From positions 124,001 through 188,000 of the forward strand of contig UCAG01000014.1 in the NCBI GenBank assembly GCA_900470285.1: 64,000 nt of DNA. Reading direction: 5' to 3'. The stretch is from Hyphomicrobiales bacterium. Its GTDB lineage: Bacteria; Pseudomonadota; Alphaproteobacteria; Rhizobiales; Rhizobiaceae. Of the stretch, positions 8,678 through 17,852 are shown one piece after another. The position numbers and the translations under genes were made by a program. The notes beneath the pieces were generated by a model. That model was not told the origin of the DNA, ran no database searches, and saw only the letters and a list, made by a program, of their open reading frames with translations. Positions within the stretch are counted from its first letter, which is position 1, and each line of letters starts with the position of its first letter.

Positions 8678-10249
8678 ATGAAATTCAGAAAATCGATCCT
8701 CGCGGGTTTGATGGCTTTTGCATTAGGTCATACCGCGCATATTGCTTCTGCTGAGACATTGCGCTGGGGAGCTGCACATGATGTCTATTCGATGGACCCT
8801 TATTCCTACGGCGACAGCTATACGATTGCGTTTCTCAGTCACATTTATGAAGGGCTCGTGCGCTATAATGCCGATCTGAAGATCGAGCCTGCTCTTGCAA
8901 CCAGCTGGGAGGTTGTCGGCGAGAACACATGGCGCTTTAATCTGCGCAAAGATGTGAAGTTCCATGACGGTGCGGATTTCACCGCTAAAGACGTTCTGGC
9001 TTCGCTCACCCGTGTAAGCCACCCGACATCGCCGCTGCGTGGTAATCTGCCGGCCTATAAATCCGCTAAAATTGTTGACGACTATACAATCGATATCGAG
9101 CTGACTGGCCCTTATCCGCTGCTGCTCAACGACCTGACCAATATTCATATGTTTGATGAAGACTGGCTGGTGAAAAACGATTCTCTGCTGCCAACCGATG
9201 TGGGCGGGCAGAAGGAAGGCTATGCGACCTATAACACTAATGGTACCGGCCCGTTCAAGCTTGAAAGCCGTGTGCCGGATAGCAAAACTATCCTGCTGAA
9301 AAATGAAGGCTGGTGGGATAAGCCGCAGCATAATATCGACAAGATCGAATTCACCCCGATCACCTCTGCAGCAACCCGCGTAGCAGCTTTGCTTGGCGGC
9401 GATGTGGATTTCTCTGAATCCGCACCGACACAGGATCTGGCGCGTTTGGCTTCAGCTCCGGGTCTGCGCCTGATGGAGCGCACTGATCTGCGCACTGTGT
9501 TTGTCGGCTTCCAGCGTCGTGAGAAGCTGCACAACGGTAATGAAAACCAGTTCAACAAGCTGGGTGTGCGTCAGGCTTTTGCCCATGCACTGGATATGGA
9601 TCTGATTAAAAAGCGCATTATGCGCGATAAATCCCGCAATGCCGGTACGATTATTGCACCGGAAATTCCGGGCTACACGAAAGAACTGGATACGCTCTAC
9701 GGCTATGATCTGGACAAAGCGAAATCGCTGCTGAAGGAAAACGGCGCGGAAGGTTTCCCGTTCACACTGGTTTGTACCTATGAGAATTACCTGAATGAAG
9801 AAGAGCTGTGCAACGGCATGATTTCCATGCTGACCCGTGCAGGTTTCAAGCCGTCGCTGGATATCGGGCCGACAGCCGTACAGGCACCGAAGCGTACAGC
9901 CGGCCAGGCTGATGCCTATATTCTCGGCTGGGCGAATGAGCCGATGCTCGACAGCTATTCTATCCTGATGCAGGTCATCCAGACCAAATCCGGCGTTGCC
10001 GGTGTGTTCAACTGGGGCGGCTGGTCCTATCCGGAACTGGACAAGCTGGTGACAACAGCTTCCACGGAAATGGATCGTGAGAAGCGTCTGGCTTTGCAGA
10101 CACAGGCACTGGAAATCGTCAAAAAAGAAATCATCCAGTTGCCGCTGCATCAGCAGCCGATTGCATGGGTTCTCACTGATAAGGTGGAAAGCGTTGTCCA
10201 GCAGGCTGATAACAAGCCGCGTCACTGGCTGACTGTTCTGAAGAAATAA
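8678..10249 (+). CDS. Peptide/nickel-type ABC transporter binding protein (SBP_bac_5), copy 2
   Basis: A second periplasmic type 5 binding protein of about 523 residues. ATG 8678 gives a clean signal peptide (MKFRKSILAGLMAFALG, cut after IASA) with GGGGAA upstream; the GTG at 8642 would add an unlikely extension. The mature protein aligns along its whole length with copy 1 (shared segments include SRVPDSKTIL, EFTPI, APEIPGYTKELD and LPLHQQPIAW), but pocket regions have diverged. It is the first gene of the transporter operon and is separated from the permeases by a hairpin, as is common where the binding protein is needed in excess. Confidence 0.92.
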   Translation: MKFRKSILAGLMAFALGHTAHIASAETLRWGAAHDVYSMDPYSYGDSYTIAFLSHIYEGLVRYNADLKIEPALATSWEVVGENTWRFNLRKDVKFHDGADFTAKDVLASLTRVSHPTSPLRGNLPAYKSAKIVDDYTIDIELTGPYPLLLNDLTNIHMFDEDWLVKNDSLLPTDVGGQKEGYATYNTNGTGPFKLESRVPDSKTILLKNEGWWDKPQHNIDKIEFTPITSAATRVAALLGGDVDFSESAPTQDLARLASAPGLRLMERTDLRTVFVGFQRREKLHNGNENQFNKLGVRQAFAHALDMDLIKKRIMRDKSRNAGTIIAPEIPGYTKELDTLYGYDLDKAKSLLKENGAEGFPFTLVCTYENYLNEEELCNGMISMLTRAGFKPSLDIGPTAVQAPKRTAGQADAYILGWANEPMLDSYSILMQVIQTKSGVAGVFNWGGWSYPELDKLVTTASTEMDREKRLALQTQALEIVKKEIIQLPLHQQPIAWVLTDKVESVVQQADNKPRHWLTVLKK

Positions 10250-10257
10250 TAAAATTA

Positions 10258-10290
10258 GCTATGCCGCGGTCATGCAGATTGCGGCATAGC
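10258..10290 (+). promoter_or_regulatory. Intercistronic RNA hairpin
   Basis: GCTATGCCGC (10258-10267) and GCGGCATAGC (10281-10290) form a perfect 10-base-pair stem with a 13-base loop and no T-run. The position between the binding-protein and permease genes fits an mRNA-stabilising or partial-termination element that lowers permease expression relative to the binding protein. Confidence 0.6.
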
Positions 10291-10317
10291 ATGATTATCC
10301 TTGGGAGAGGGAACTGA

Positions 10318-11289
10318 ATGCTTGTATTTATAATCAAGCGACTGGCAAATGCGGCGATGGTTATGCTCGCCGTGGCATTGCTGGCTTTCATGATTTTCCG
10401 TTTTGCGGGCGATCCTGTTGAACTGATGGCCAATGAACAGATGAGCCAGATCGACCGTGACAATCTGCGCGAGCGGTTGGGGCTGAATGACGGTTTTATT
10501 ACGCAATATGTGCGTTTCGTCAGCGATGCTGTTCAGGGCAATTTCGGTATTTCCTACCGTAACGGTCAGGAAGTGCTGGGGCTGATCGCCGAGAGCTTTC
10601 CCGCAACGATGGAGCTGGTGATTGTCGCCACCCTGCTGTCGCTGATTATCGGTATTCCGATGGGGGTGATTACGGCCATCCATCGCGGCAAATGGTATAC
10701 GGAGCTGTTCCAGTTCGCCTCGATCATCGGTGTGTCCCTGCCGAGTTTCGTAGTCGGTATTCTGCTTATTCTCGTCTTCTCGGTAAGTTTTGGTTTGTTG
10801 CCCGCCTTCGGCCGCGGCGATGTTGTGCAGCTCGGCTGGTGGTCAACAGGCTTCCTCACTCATTCCGGTCGCATGGCGCTGATCCTGCCGTCTATTGCTT
10901 TGTCGCTTTATCAGATTACGCTGATTATGCGTCTGGTACGCGCTGAAATGCTGGAAACCCTGCGCTCCGATTTCGTTAAATTCGCCCGCGCCCGTGGTAT
11001 TCCGCGCTATCGCATCTATTTCCGCCATGCATTGCGCAACTGCCTGATGCCGGTTGTGACCATGACCGCGATGAATGTCGGTTCTCTGATCGCCTTTGCA
11101 CTGATTACAGAAACTGTATTCCAGTGGCCTGGCATGGGTATGCTGTTCATTCAGGCTGTAACCTTCATCGATATTCCGGTAATGGCCGCCTATCTTTGCA
11201 TTGTTTCTTTCATCTTTGTTGCGCTGAACACGCTTGTTGATATCACCTATGCGGTGATTGATCCGCGCCTGCGCGCCGCTACACGTTAA
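10318..11289 (+). CDS. Dipeptide-type ABC transporter permease, DppB-like
   Basis: The 323-residue integral membrane protein has the DppB/OppB layout: an N-terminal segment MLVFIIKRLANAAMVML, a periplasmic loop with GDPVELMANEQMSQ and RLGLNDGFITQYVRF, then five more helices. The EAA-type coupling loop (KFARARGIPRYRIYFRHALR) contacts the ATPase. It forms the channel with the DppC-like protein 9 bases downstream. GGGAGAGGGAACTGA before the ATG is a strong ribosome binding site. Confidence 0.93.
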   Translation: MLVFIIKRLANAAMVMLAVALLAFMIFRFAGDPVELMANEQMSQIDRDNLRERLGLNDGFITQYVRFVSDAVQGNFGISYRNGQEVLGLIAESFPATMELVIVATLLSLIIGIPMGVITAIHRGKWYTELFQFASIIGVSLPSFVVGILLILVFSVSFGLLPAFGRGDVVQLGWWSTGFLTHSGRMALILPSIALSLYQITLIMRLVRAEMLETLRSDFVKFARARGIPRYRIYFRHALRNCLMPVVTMTAMNVGSLIAFALITETVFQWPGMGMLFIQAVTFIDIPVMAAYLCIVSFIFVALNTLVDITYAVIDPRLRAATR

Positions 11290-11298
11290 GGGGCTCTC

Positions 11299-12246
11299 AT
11301 GACAGACAAAATAAACGCCCCGCTTGTAAAACCGCAAAGCCGCTGGCAGCGTATGCGCGACAGTGATCTGTGGTGGTCATTCACCCGCAATAAACCGGCA
11401 ATGATTGCAGCTTTTCTGTTGCTTTTCATGATTGTTACCGCTTTTGCAGCACCACTGATTGCTCCGCAAAATCCGTTTGATCCGTCACAGCTTGATCTAT
11501 GGAATTCCGAACTGCCACCGATCTGGAATGCGGACGGTCAGTGGCCATATCTGCTGGGTACAGACACGCAGGGGCGCGATATTCTCTCCGCCATCCTTTA
11601 CGGGTCGCGTATCTCCATCCTGATTGGTGTGGCTTCCGTTGTGCTGTCACTGATCGTGGGTTTGAGCTTTGGTCTGATCGCCGGTTATATGCAGGGCATT
11701 ATCGATAATCTGCTGATGCGTATCGGCGATGTGCTGCTGTCAATCCCGACCATTCTGATCGCAATTCTGGTCAGCGCTGTGGTGCGTCAGATGTTGCCTG
11801 CCGACCTGCGTGATTATGCGGCTGCCGGTGTTCTGGTGCTGGCGATCACACTGTCCGGCTGGGTGCAATATGCCCGTACCGTGCGTGCGCAGACGATTGT
11901 TGAGCGCTCCAAGGAATATGTACAGGCTGCACGTCTTCTGAAAGTGCCGTCCCGCCGTATCATGATGTACCATATTCTGCCGAATACACTGACGCCGATC
12001 CTTGTGGCAGCGACACTCAATTTCGGTATGGCAATTCTCACCGAAGCCACGCTCTCCTTCCTTGGTATCGGCATGCCGCCGAGCCAGCCGAGCCTTGGCA
12101 CACTGATCCGTCTGGGCAACCAGTTCCTGTTCTCCGGCCTGTGGTGGATCACCGTTTTCCCTGTTCTGCAGCTTTGCCTGCTCGTTGTTTCTGTCAACGT
12201 GCTCGGCGACTGGCTGCGCGATGCCCTTAATCCGAAACTGAGGTAA
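11299..12246 (+). CDS. Dipeptide-type ABC transporter permease, DppC-like
   Basis: The 315-residue protein has a cytoplasmic N-terminus (residues 1-30), a first membrane helix (AMIAAFLLLFMIVTAFAAPL), the DppC motif GTDTQGRDILS and the coupling segment AARLLKVPSRRIMMYHILPN. The C-terminal part shows SFLGIGMPPSQPSLGTLI, typical of the family. It pairs with the DppB-like subunit. The amidohydrolase gene begins 5 bases after it, so transport and hydrolysis are co-transcribed. Confidence 0.93.
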   Translation: MTDKINAPLVKPQSRWQRMRDSDLWWSFTRNKPAMIAAFLLLFMIVTAFAAPLIAPQNPFDPSQLDLWNSELPPIWNADGQWPYLLGTDTQGRDILSAILYGSRISILIGVASVVLSLIVGLSFGLIAGYMQGIIDNLLMRIGDVLLSIPTILIAILVSAVVRQMLPADLRDYAAAGVLVLAITLSGWVQYARTVRAQTIVERSKEYVQAARLLKVPSRRIMMYHILPNTLTPILVAATLNFGMAILTEATLSFLGIGMPPSQPSLGTLIRLGNQFLFSGLWWITVFPVLQLCLLVVSVNVLGDWLRDALNPKLR

Positions 12247-12251
12247 AATTT

Positions 12252-13445
12252 ATGTCTGATCTTTTGTTGCGCAATGTGCGCCCGCAGGCAGGTGCTCTCA
12301 CCGATATTCTGATCCGTAATGGTCGTATCGTTGAATACGGAACCAATCTCAGTACGGATGGTGTGGCTGTTGAGGATGGTCAGGGACATATTGTTATCCC
12401 TGGTCTGATTGACGCTCATACCCATCTGGATAAAACCAACTGGGGTCTCGACTGGCATGTAAACGGCAAGCAGGCGAGCTTGCGCGAGCGTATTGATTTT
12501 GAACGTGAAAAGCGTCTCGAAATCGGTCTCGACCCGCATATTCAGTCGATGCGCCATGCGATTGGTCTGATCGCTCACGGTTCCAGCCATATTCGCAGCC
12601 ATGTGGATATTGATACGACCCATGGCCTGAAAATTCTCGAAGGCGTGTTTGAAACCCGCGAGAAACTCAAAGACCTGATCGACATCGAAATCGTGGCTTT
12701 CCCGCAATCCGGCCTGATGGTGATGCCGGGTACATTGGAACTGCTGGATGAAGCGTTGCGTCAGGGCTGTGAAGTGCTGGGCGGTATTGATCCTTGCGGT
12801 ATCGACCGCGATCCGAAAGGCCAGCTGGATGCGCTGTTTGCCTTGGCTGTGAAACATGGCAAGCCGATTGATATTCACCTGCACGAACTGGGTGAGCTCG
12901 GCGCTTTCACTATGGAACTGATCTTTGAGCGTATCCGTGCCAATGGCATGCAGGGTAAGGTCGCGATCAGCCATGCTTTCACGCTGGGTGCGAATGATTA
13001 TCTGCGTGTGTCGAGCCTGCTTGAGCAACTTCGCGAACTCGATGTTGCTATTCTCACCACCGGCGCACCTTCTGTTCCGGTTCCGTCTGTGCTGCGCCTC
13101 AAAGAAGCGGGTATCCGCATGGGTGCCGGTTGTGACGGTATCCGTGACACATGGGGCCCGTGGGGACAGCCGGATATGATCGACCGTGCCAAAGTGATCG
13201 GCATGAAAAACGGCCTGCGCCGTGACGTTGATCTGGAACATGTGCTGCATATCTGCTCGCAGGGCGGTGCTGATGTGATGCAGCTGGAAGGCTATGGTCT
13301 GGATGTTGGCTGCAAGGCTGACATGACATTGCTCACCGGTCAGACACTGGCTCATGCCGTTGTTGATGTGGCACCACGCCCGCTGGTGATTAAAGGCGGT
13401 CGTGTTACTGCGCGTAACGGTAAAGCAGTGGTGGAAATGCCATGA
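12252..13445 (+). CDS. Amidohydrolase, cytosine deaminase-like, metal site intact
   Basis: The 397-residue protein belongs to the amidohydrolase superfamily (TIM barrel with flanking beta sandwich). Metal ligands are visible: HTH at residues 56-58 in PGLIDAHTHLDK, histidines in DIHLHELGE and AISHAFTLG, and the aspartate in GAGCDGIRD. The GIRDTWGPWGQPDM segment is characteristic of the CodA-like branch, which deaminates or hydrolyses cyclic amidines and amides. The substrate here is unlikely to be plain cytosine because the gene lies inside a peptide-type importer operon next to a second amidohydrolase. It overlaps that next gene by 4 bases (ATGA), which implies translational coupling. Confidence 0.88.
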   Translation: MSDLLLRNVRPQAGALTDILIRNGRIVEYGTNLSTDGVAVEDGQGHIVIPGLIDAHTHLDKTNWGLDWHVNGKQASLRERIDFEREKRLEIGLDPHIQSMRHAIGLIAHGSSHIRSHVDIDTTHGLKILEGVFETREKLKDLIDIEIVAFPQSGLMVMPGTLELLDEALRQGCEVLGGIDPCGIDRDPKGQLDALFALAVKHGKPIDIHLHELGELGAFTMELIFERIRANGMQGKVAISHAFTLGANDYLRVSSLLEQLRELDVAILTTGAPSVPVPSVLRLKEAGIRMGAGCDGIRDTWGPWGQPDMIDRAKVIGMKNGLRRDVDLEHVLHICSQGGADVMQLEGYGLDVGCKADMTLLTGQTLAHAVVDVAPRPLVIKGGRVTARNGKAVVEMP

Positions 13446-14956
13446 CAGACAAGACACAATTCACTGCACTTGAAAGCCTGAAACTGGGTGTACGTCCTGA
13501 AGGGCGTACACTGCTCAGAGCACAATGGGTGCTGGGGCATATTGATGGCCAGCACCGCTTGTATAAAAATGGTGAAGTGGTAATCGAAGACGGCGCTGTG
13601 CTGTTCGTCGGTCATGATTTTGCCGGTGAGGTTGCCCGCCGCCTTGATCTCGGCAACGCACTGATCAGTCCGGGTCTGATTGATCTCGATGCACTGTCTG
13701 ATCTCGATACAACCATTCTCGGTATTGACCACCATCCGGGTTGGGCGAAAGGCCGTGTCTGGCCAAAATCCTATATCGACAGTGGCCCTTATGAAATGTA
13801 CAGCCAAGATGAGCTGGCATTCCAGAAGCGCTTTGCTTTTGGCCAGCTGCTGCAAAACGGTATCACCACTGCAGCACCGATTGCCTCGTTATTTTACCGC
13901 GAATGGGGCGAAACCGTTGCGGAATTTGATGCGGCAGCGGATGCAGCCGGTGATCTCGGTCTGCGCGTTTACTTAAGCCCTGCTTACCGTTCCGGCGGCA
14001 TGATGCTGGAAAAACCAGGCAAAATTGTACCGGTCTTTAACGAAGAGCGCGGTTTTTCCGGCCTCAAAGATGCTGCGGACTACATCACTCGTCAGAATGG
14101 CCGTCATGGTGATCTGGTGCGCGGTATGCTGGCGCCGGATCGCGTCGAAACCTGTACCGCTGATCTGTTGAAGCGCACGCAGGATGTGGCGCGTGAACTG
14201 GATTGTAAAATCCGTTTGCATATGGCGCAGGGTCAGATGGAAGTGGAAACAGTGCGCAGCCTTCACGGCACCACTGCGCCGGTCTGGCTCAACAGCCTTG
14301 GTGTACTCAATGACCGGATTATTGCTCCTCATGCCACCAATGCTACAGATGAAGATCTGACACTATACGCGCAAAATAATGTGTCGATCATTCATTGTCC
14401 GCTGGTTTCATCCCGTGGCGGCAGCACGCTGAAGTCGTTCTCCAGTGTGAAAAAGCGCGGCATCAATATTGCTATGGGCACCGACACCACACCGCCCGAT
14501 ATGTTGATGAACCTGCTGATCGGGCTGATCACCTGTCGTATCAGTGACGGTACACCGGAAAGCATCCGCTGTGCTGATCTGTTTGATGCAGCGACACTGG
14601 GCGGCGCTAAAGCACTGGGACGCGACGATCTTGGCCGTCTGCAGGCAGGTGCCAAGGCTGATATTGCCGTGTTCGGCCTTGATGATACATTCATGGCACC
14701 AAGCATTGATCCGATCACCACGCTGGTCACCGGCGGTTCCGGCAAAGTCACTAAAGCTGTGTTTGTGGATGGTCGTCTGTCGATGCGCTTTGGTGAAGTT
14801 GCAGGCATTGATATGCAGGCAGCACGCGCACAGGCACAGGCACAATATGATGGCCTGATCGCCAAATATCCTGAGCGTTCCTACAATAATCCGCCGGTCT
14901 CAGAGATTTTCCCGCCGAGCTATCCGCTGGCCGGAAAACACGGAGAGGAAGCATAA
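13442..14956 (+). CDS. Amidohydrolase/chlorohydrolase-like protein lacking the HxH motif
   Basis: The 504-residue protein resembles the AtzA/TrzN-type branch of the amidohydrolase superfamily. His260 (RLHMAQ), His297 (APHATN), an IIHCP segment and Asp348 (AMGTDT) match the usual ligands of strands 5, 6 and 8. The strand-1 motif, normally HxH after PGLID, reads SPGLIDLDALSDLD instead, so two metal-binding histidines are missing at residues 81-87. The frame is clean and long, and this is not a frameshift. It may use another ligand set, bind one metal differently, or be a non-catalytic partner of the amidohydrolase just upstream, to which it is coupled by a 4-base overlap. DppD starts 2 bases after its stop codon. 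Confidence 0.85.
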   Translation: MTDKTQFTALESLKLGVRPEGRTLLRAQWVLGHIDGQHRLYKNGEVVIEDGAVLFVGHDFAGEVARRLDLGNALISPGLIDLDALSDLDTTILGIDHHPGWAKGRVWPKSYIDSGPYEMYSQDELAFQKRFAFGQLLQNGITTAAPIASLFYREWGETVAEFDAAADAAGDLGLRVYLSPAYRSGGMMLEKPGKIVPVFNEERGFSGLKDAADYITRQNGRHGDLVRGMLAPDRVETCTADLLKRTQDVARELDCKIRLHMAQGQMEVETVRSLHGTTAPVWLNSLGVLNDRIIAPHATNATDEDLTLYAQNNVSIIHCPLVSSRGGSTLKSFSSVKKRGINIAMGTDTTPPDMLMNLLIGLITCRISDGTPESIRCADLFDAATLGGAKALGRDDLGRLQAGAKADIAVFGLDDTFMAPSIDPITTLVTGGSGKVTKAVFVDGRLSMRFGEVAGIDMQAARAQAQAQYDGLIAKYPERSYNNPPVSEIFPPSYPLAGKHGEEA

Positions 14957-14957
14957 T

Positions 14958-15950
14958 ATGGCAGAAACCTCTTCTCAAAAGCCGACCCTTGAGGTCAAAA
15001 ATCTGCAGGTTGATTTTCCGGGACGTCGCGGCACACTGACTGCATTGTCAGATGTCAGCCTGTCCATCATGCCGGGAGAAATTCTCGGTGTGGTTGGTGA
15101 ATCCGGTGCGGGTAAATCCATGACCGGTCTGGCTGTGCAGGGCTTGCTTGAATCTCCGGGGCATATTGCCGGTGGTGAAGTTTTGCTCAATGGCCGCCGC
15201 ATTGATAATCTCAGCGACAAGGAAATGCAGAAAATCCGCGGCCGTGAAATCGGCGCGATTTTTCAGGACCCGCTGACCTCACTCAATCCGCTTTTCACAA
15301 TCGGATCGCAGCTGGTCGAAACCATCACCCAGCATTTGCCGCTGAACCGCAAACAGGCACAAGAACGTGCAATTTCGCTGTTGAAAGAAGTTGGCATTCC
15401 GGCACCGGAAGACCGCATCAATCATTATCCGCACCAGTTTTCCGGCGGTATGCGTCAGCGTGTTGTGATTGCACTGGCACTGGCCGCAGAACCAAAACTG
15501 ATTATTGCGGATGAACCGACAACCGCGCTGGACGTGTCTATTCAGGCGCAGATTACTTCGCTGTTGCGTCGTCTGTGCAAAGAGCACGGCACAGCAGTAA
15601 TGCTGGTCACCCATGATATGGGCGTGATTGCTGAAACCGCTGACCGTGTGGCCGTGATGTATGCCGGACGTCTGGTGGAGAACGGGCCGGTTGAAACCGT
15701 ACTGAAAAATCCGAGCCATATGTATACACGTGGGCTTATGAGCTCCATTCCGGCACTGGGCAAGCGTGTGGAGCGGCTGAACCAGATTGACGGTTCCATG
15801 CCGCGTCTTGATGCCATTCCGTCCGGTTGCGCATTCAATCCGCGTTGCGTGAAAGCGTTTGACCGTTGCCGTAGCGAGCGTCCTGATCTGATGCCGGCAA
15901 CGGATGGTATCGGTGTCAGCGCCTGCTGGCTCAATGCGGGAGCTGCCTGA
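14958..15950 (+). CDS. Dipeptide-type ABC transporter ATPase, DppD-like
   Basis: The 330-residue cytoplasmic ATPase has Walker A GESGAGKSMT, the Q-loop AIFQDPLTSLNP, the signature FSGGMRQRV, Walker [14 protein letters not shown] and the H-loop VTHDM. The C-terminal oligopeptide/dipeptide extension carries the cysteine cluster (GCAFNPRCVKAFDRC) that holds an iron-sulfur centre in this family. It forms the heterodimer with the DppF-like ATPase, whose start overlaps its stop by one base. Confidence 0.94.
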   Translation: MAETSSQKPTLEVKNLQVDFPGRRGTLTALSDVSLSIMPGEILGVVGESGAGKSMTGLAVQGLLESPGHIAGGEVLLNGRRIDNLSDKEMQKIRGREIGAIFQDPLTSLNPLFTIGSQLVETITQHLPLNRKQAQERAISLLKEVGIPAPEDRINHYPHQFSGGMRQRVVIALALAAEPKLIIADEPTTALDVSIQAQITSLLRRLCKEHGTAVMLVTHDMGVIAETADRVAVMYAGRLVENGPVETVLKNPSHMYTRGLMSSIPALGKRVERLNQIDGSMPRLDAIPSGCAFNPRCVKAFDRCRSERPDLMPATDGIGVSACWLNAGAA

Positions 15951-16933
15951 TGAGTGATATTGCTATGAAACAGAAACCTGCTGCCCTTGAAGTCAAAGAT
16001 CTGAGCATTTGCTTTGATGTTTCCGCTCCATGGCTCAACCGTGTGATCGAGCGCAAACCGCGTCAGATGCTGCATGCAGTCAATGATATCAGTTTCAGTG
16101 TGCCGCAGGGCGGTTGCCTGAGCCTCGTTGGTGAGTCCGGTTGCGGCAAGTCCACTGTGGCGCGTCTGGTGACCGGTCTTTACCGTCCGAGCAATGGTGA
16201 AATCCGTTTTGCGCCATCAAAAAGCGGCGCGCCATTGTCAGCCCATATGATCTTTCAGGATCCTTATGCGAGCCTTAATCCGCGCTGGCGGGTACACAGC
16301 ATCATTGCTGAACCGCTGCGTGAATTGAAACTGCGTAAGACCGAAGCCGAGATCAATGATCGTGTGGAAGAACTGCTGAAAATCGTTGGTCTTGCACCAT
16401 CGGACGGCAAGAAATTCCCGCATGAGTTCTCCGGTGGCCAGCGCCAGCGTATTTCCATTGCCCGCGCTCTTGCCGGTGAACCGGAATTTCTGGTCTGCGA
16501 TGAGCCGACTTCAGCGCTGGACGTCTCTGTGCAGGCACAGATTCTTAACCTGATGCGCAGGTTGCAGGACGAGCTTGGTCTGACCTTCCTGTTCATCAGC
16601 CATGATATGAGTGTTGTCCGCCATATGTCGGATCGCATTGCGGTGATGTATCTGGGACGGATTGTTGAGGAAGCGGATACAGAAACACTGTTTGCTGATC
16701 CGAAGCATCCTTATACGCGTCTGCTTTTGGAAACGATCCCGAATATTGCTGAACCGCATCGTGATCGTGTGGTCGGCGGCGGTGAAGTGCCAAGCCCACT
16801 GAAACCGCCTTCGGGTTGCACATTCCATCCGCGTTGTGCGTTTGCGGACAGCCGCTGTTCGGCAACAAAGCCGGAGATGAAAGCCTATGATGACGGCAGC
16901 CGCGTTGCCTGCCATCGTATCGGAGAAATCTGA
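15950..16933 (+). CDS. Dipeptide-type ABC transporter ATPase, DppF-like
   Basis: The 327-residue ATPase shows Walker [12 protein letters not shown]-loop MIFQDPYASLNPRW, signature FSGGQRQRI, Walker [14 protein letters not shown] and H-loop ISHDMSVV. Its C-terminus has the cysteine-containing extension (GCTFHPRCAFADSRC). It completes the ABC importer begun at 8678 or 10318. The operon ends here, followed by a terminator. Confidence 0.94.
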   Translation: MSDIAMKQKPAALEVKDLSICFDVSAPWLNRVIERKPRQMLHAVNDISFSVPQGGCLSLVGESGCGKSTVARLVTGLYRPSNGEIRFAPSKSGAPLSAHMIFQDPYASLNPRWRVHSIIAEPLRELKLRKTEAEINDRVEELLKIVGLAPSDGKKFPHEFSGGQRQRISIARALAGEPEFLVCDEPTSALDVSVQAQILNLMRRLQDELGLTFLFISHDMSVVRHMSDRIAVMYLGRIVEEADTETLFADPKHPYTRLLLETIPNIAEPHRDRVVGGGEVPSPLKPPSGCTFHPRCAFADSRCSATKPEMKAYDDGSRVACHRIGEI

Positions 16934-16956
16934 GGTTTAAATTTAGACGAACCCTC

Positions 16957-17032
16957 CGTGCCGAAGTTTAAAAAACTTTGGCACCCATCCGGCAAAAGGC
17001 GGCAGAGTCCTCTCTGTCGTCTTTTGTTTTTT
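16957..17032 (+). terminator. Terminator region of the transporter operon
   Basis: Two hairpins are seen. The first is an A/T-containing stem (GTGCCGAAGTTT pairing with AAACTTTGGCAC, about 16957-16985). The second is GGCGGCAGAG pairing with CTCTGTCGTC including G-U pairs (about 16998-17020), followed by CTTTTGTTTTTT. The second is a typical intrinsic terminator. Confidence 0.65.
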
Positions 17033-17092
17033 AGAGTGCCGTGCGTCTTCTTGCGTACGCAAAATCCGCTCTGGCACTTTATGCTGCAGGCA

Positions 17093-17126
17093 ATAAAAAA
17101 GCCTCCGGACAGGATGATCCGGAGGC
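17093..17126 (-). terminator. Terminator of the racemase operon
   Basis: GCCTCCGGA and TCCGGAGGC form a 9-base-pair stem with an 8-base loop. On the minus strand it is followed by a T-run, so it ends the leftward racemase/flavin-reductase transcript. Confidence 0.85.
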
Positions 17127-17149
17127 TTTAGAATATAGTTTTGACAGTG

Positions 17150-17848
17150 TTATTTCACACGCGGATAGTCATAGGCACCGGCTTTGGAGGTGCGGTATCC
17201 GGCGCTGACATAAGCTTCAGCCAGTTTGACCGCAGCGGTCACACCGTCAATCACCGGCAGACCGCAACGCTGTTCCAGCCGTTCGCACAGTTCAGACATA
17301 CCGGCACAGCCGAGTACAATCGCTTCTGCATGGTCTTCGCGTTTGGCGCGCTCGATTTCCTGCACCAGCATTTCTTCCGTATGGCAGGCATCTTCTTCCA
17401 GTGCCAGCACCGGCATATCAATCGAGCGTACGCGACGACAATGATGGGTGGCACCATATTCCTGCACCAGATCCTCAATAATCGGCACCGAGCGGGGCAG
17501 GGTGGTGACGACAGAGAAGCGTTTGGAAATGGTCATGGCAACCTGCACAGCGGCCTGACAAATGCCGAAAACCGGTCCGCCGGCAACTTCACGGGCGGCA
17601 TCCAGTCCCGGATCATCAAAACAGGCGACAACATAGGCATTAAAGCCATTCGCTTCACCTTCGCGGATGAGCTGCAGCATAGAAGGAACAGCCATCGCTT
17701 CATCAGCATGACCTTCAATACTGCGCGGGGTGTCTGCCGGATTAATGGCTTCAATGACGGTGGTCGGCAAAGCTGCGCGGCGGGCGCTGCGCTCGGCCTG
17801 ATCGGTCATGGATTGGGTGGAGTTCGGGTTGATCAGAAGAATGCGCAA
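17150..17848 (-). CDS. Asp/Glu/hydantoin racemase family protein
   Basis: The 232-residue protein has the hydantoin-racemase pattern: start MRILLINPNST, catalytic Cys76 in VVACFDDPGLDAARE and catalytic Cys181 in AIVLGCAGM. The family inverts the alpha carbon of hydantoins, aspartate, glutamate or maleate-type substrates by a two-cysteine proton transfer in the cytoplasm. Its presence beside two amidohydrolases suggests a chiral cyclic-amide or N-acyl amino acid intermediate. It is the second gene of a leftward two-gene operon, 4 bases after the flavin-reductase-like gene. Confidence 0.85.
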   Translation of the reverse strand: MRILLINPNSTQSMTDQAERSARRAALPTTVIEAINPADTPRSIEGHADEAMAVPSMLQLIREGEANGFNAYVVACFDDPGLDAAREVAGGPVFGICQAAVQVAMTISKRFSVVTTLPRSVPIIEDLVQEYGATHHCRRVRSIDMPVLALEEDACHTEEMLVQEIERAKREDHAEAIVLGCAGMSELCERLEQRCGLPVIDGVTAAVKLAEAYVSAGYRTSKAGAYDYPRVK

Positions 17849-17852
17849 AACT

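Noticed and set aside
11814-13457. A 547-codon open frame on the minus strand, opposite dppC and the first amidohydrolase.
   Set aside because: It is the antisense of two clear genes, is rich in His/Asn/Gln without any domain, and results from codon bias on the real strand.
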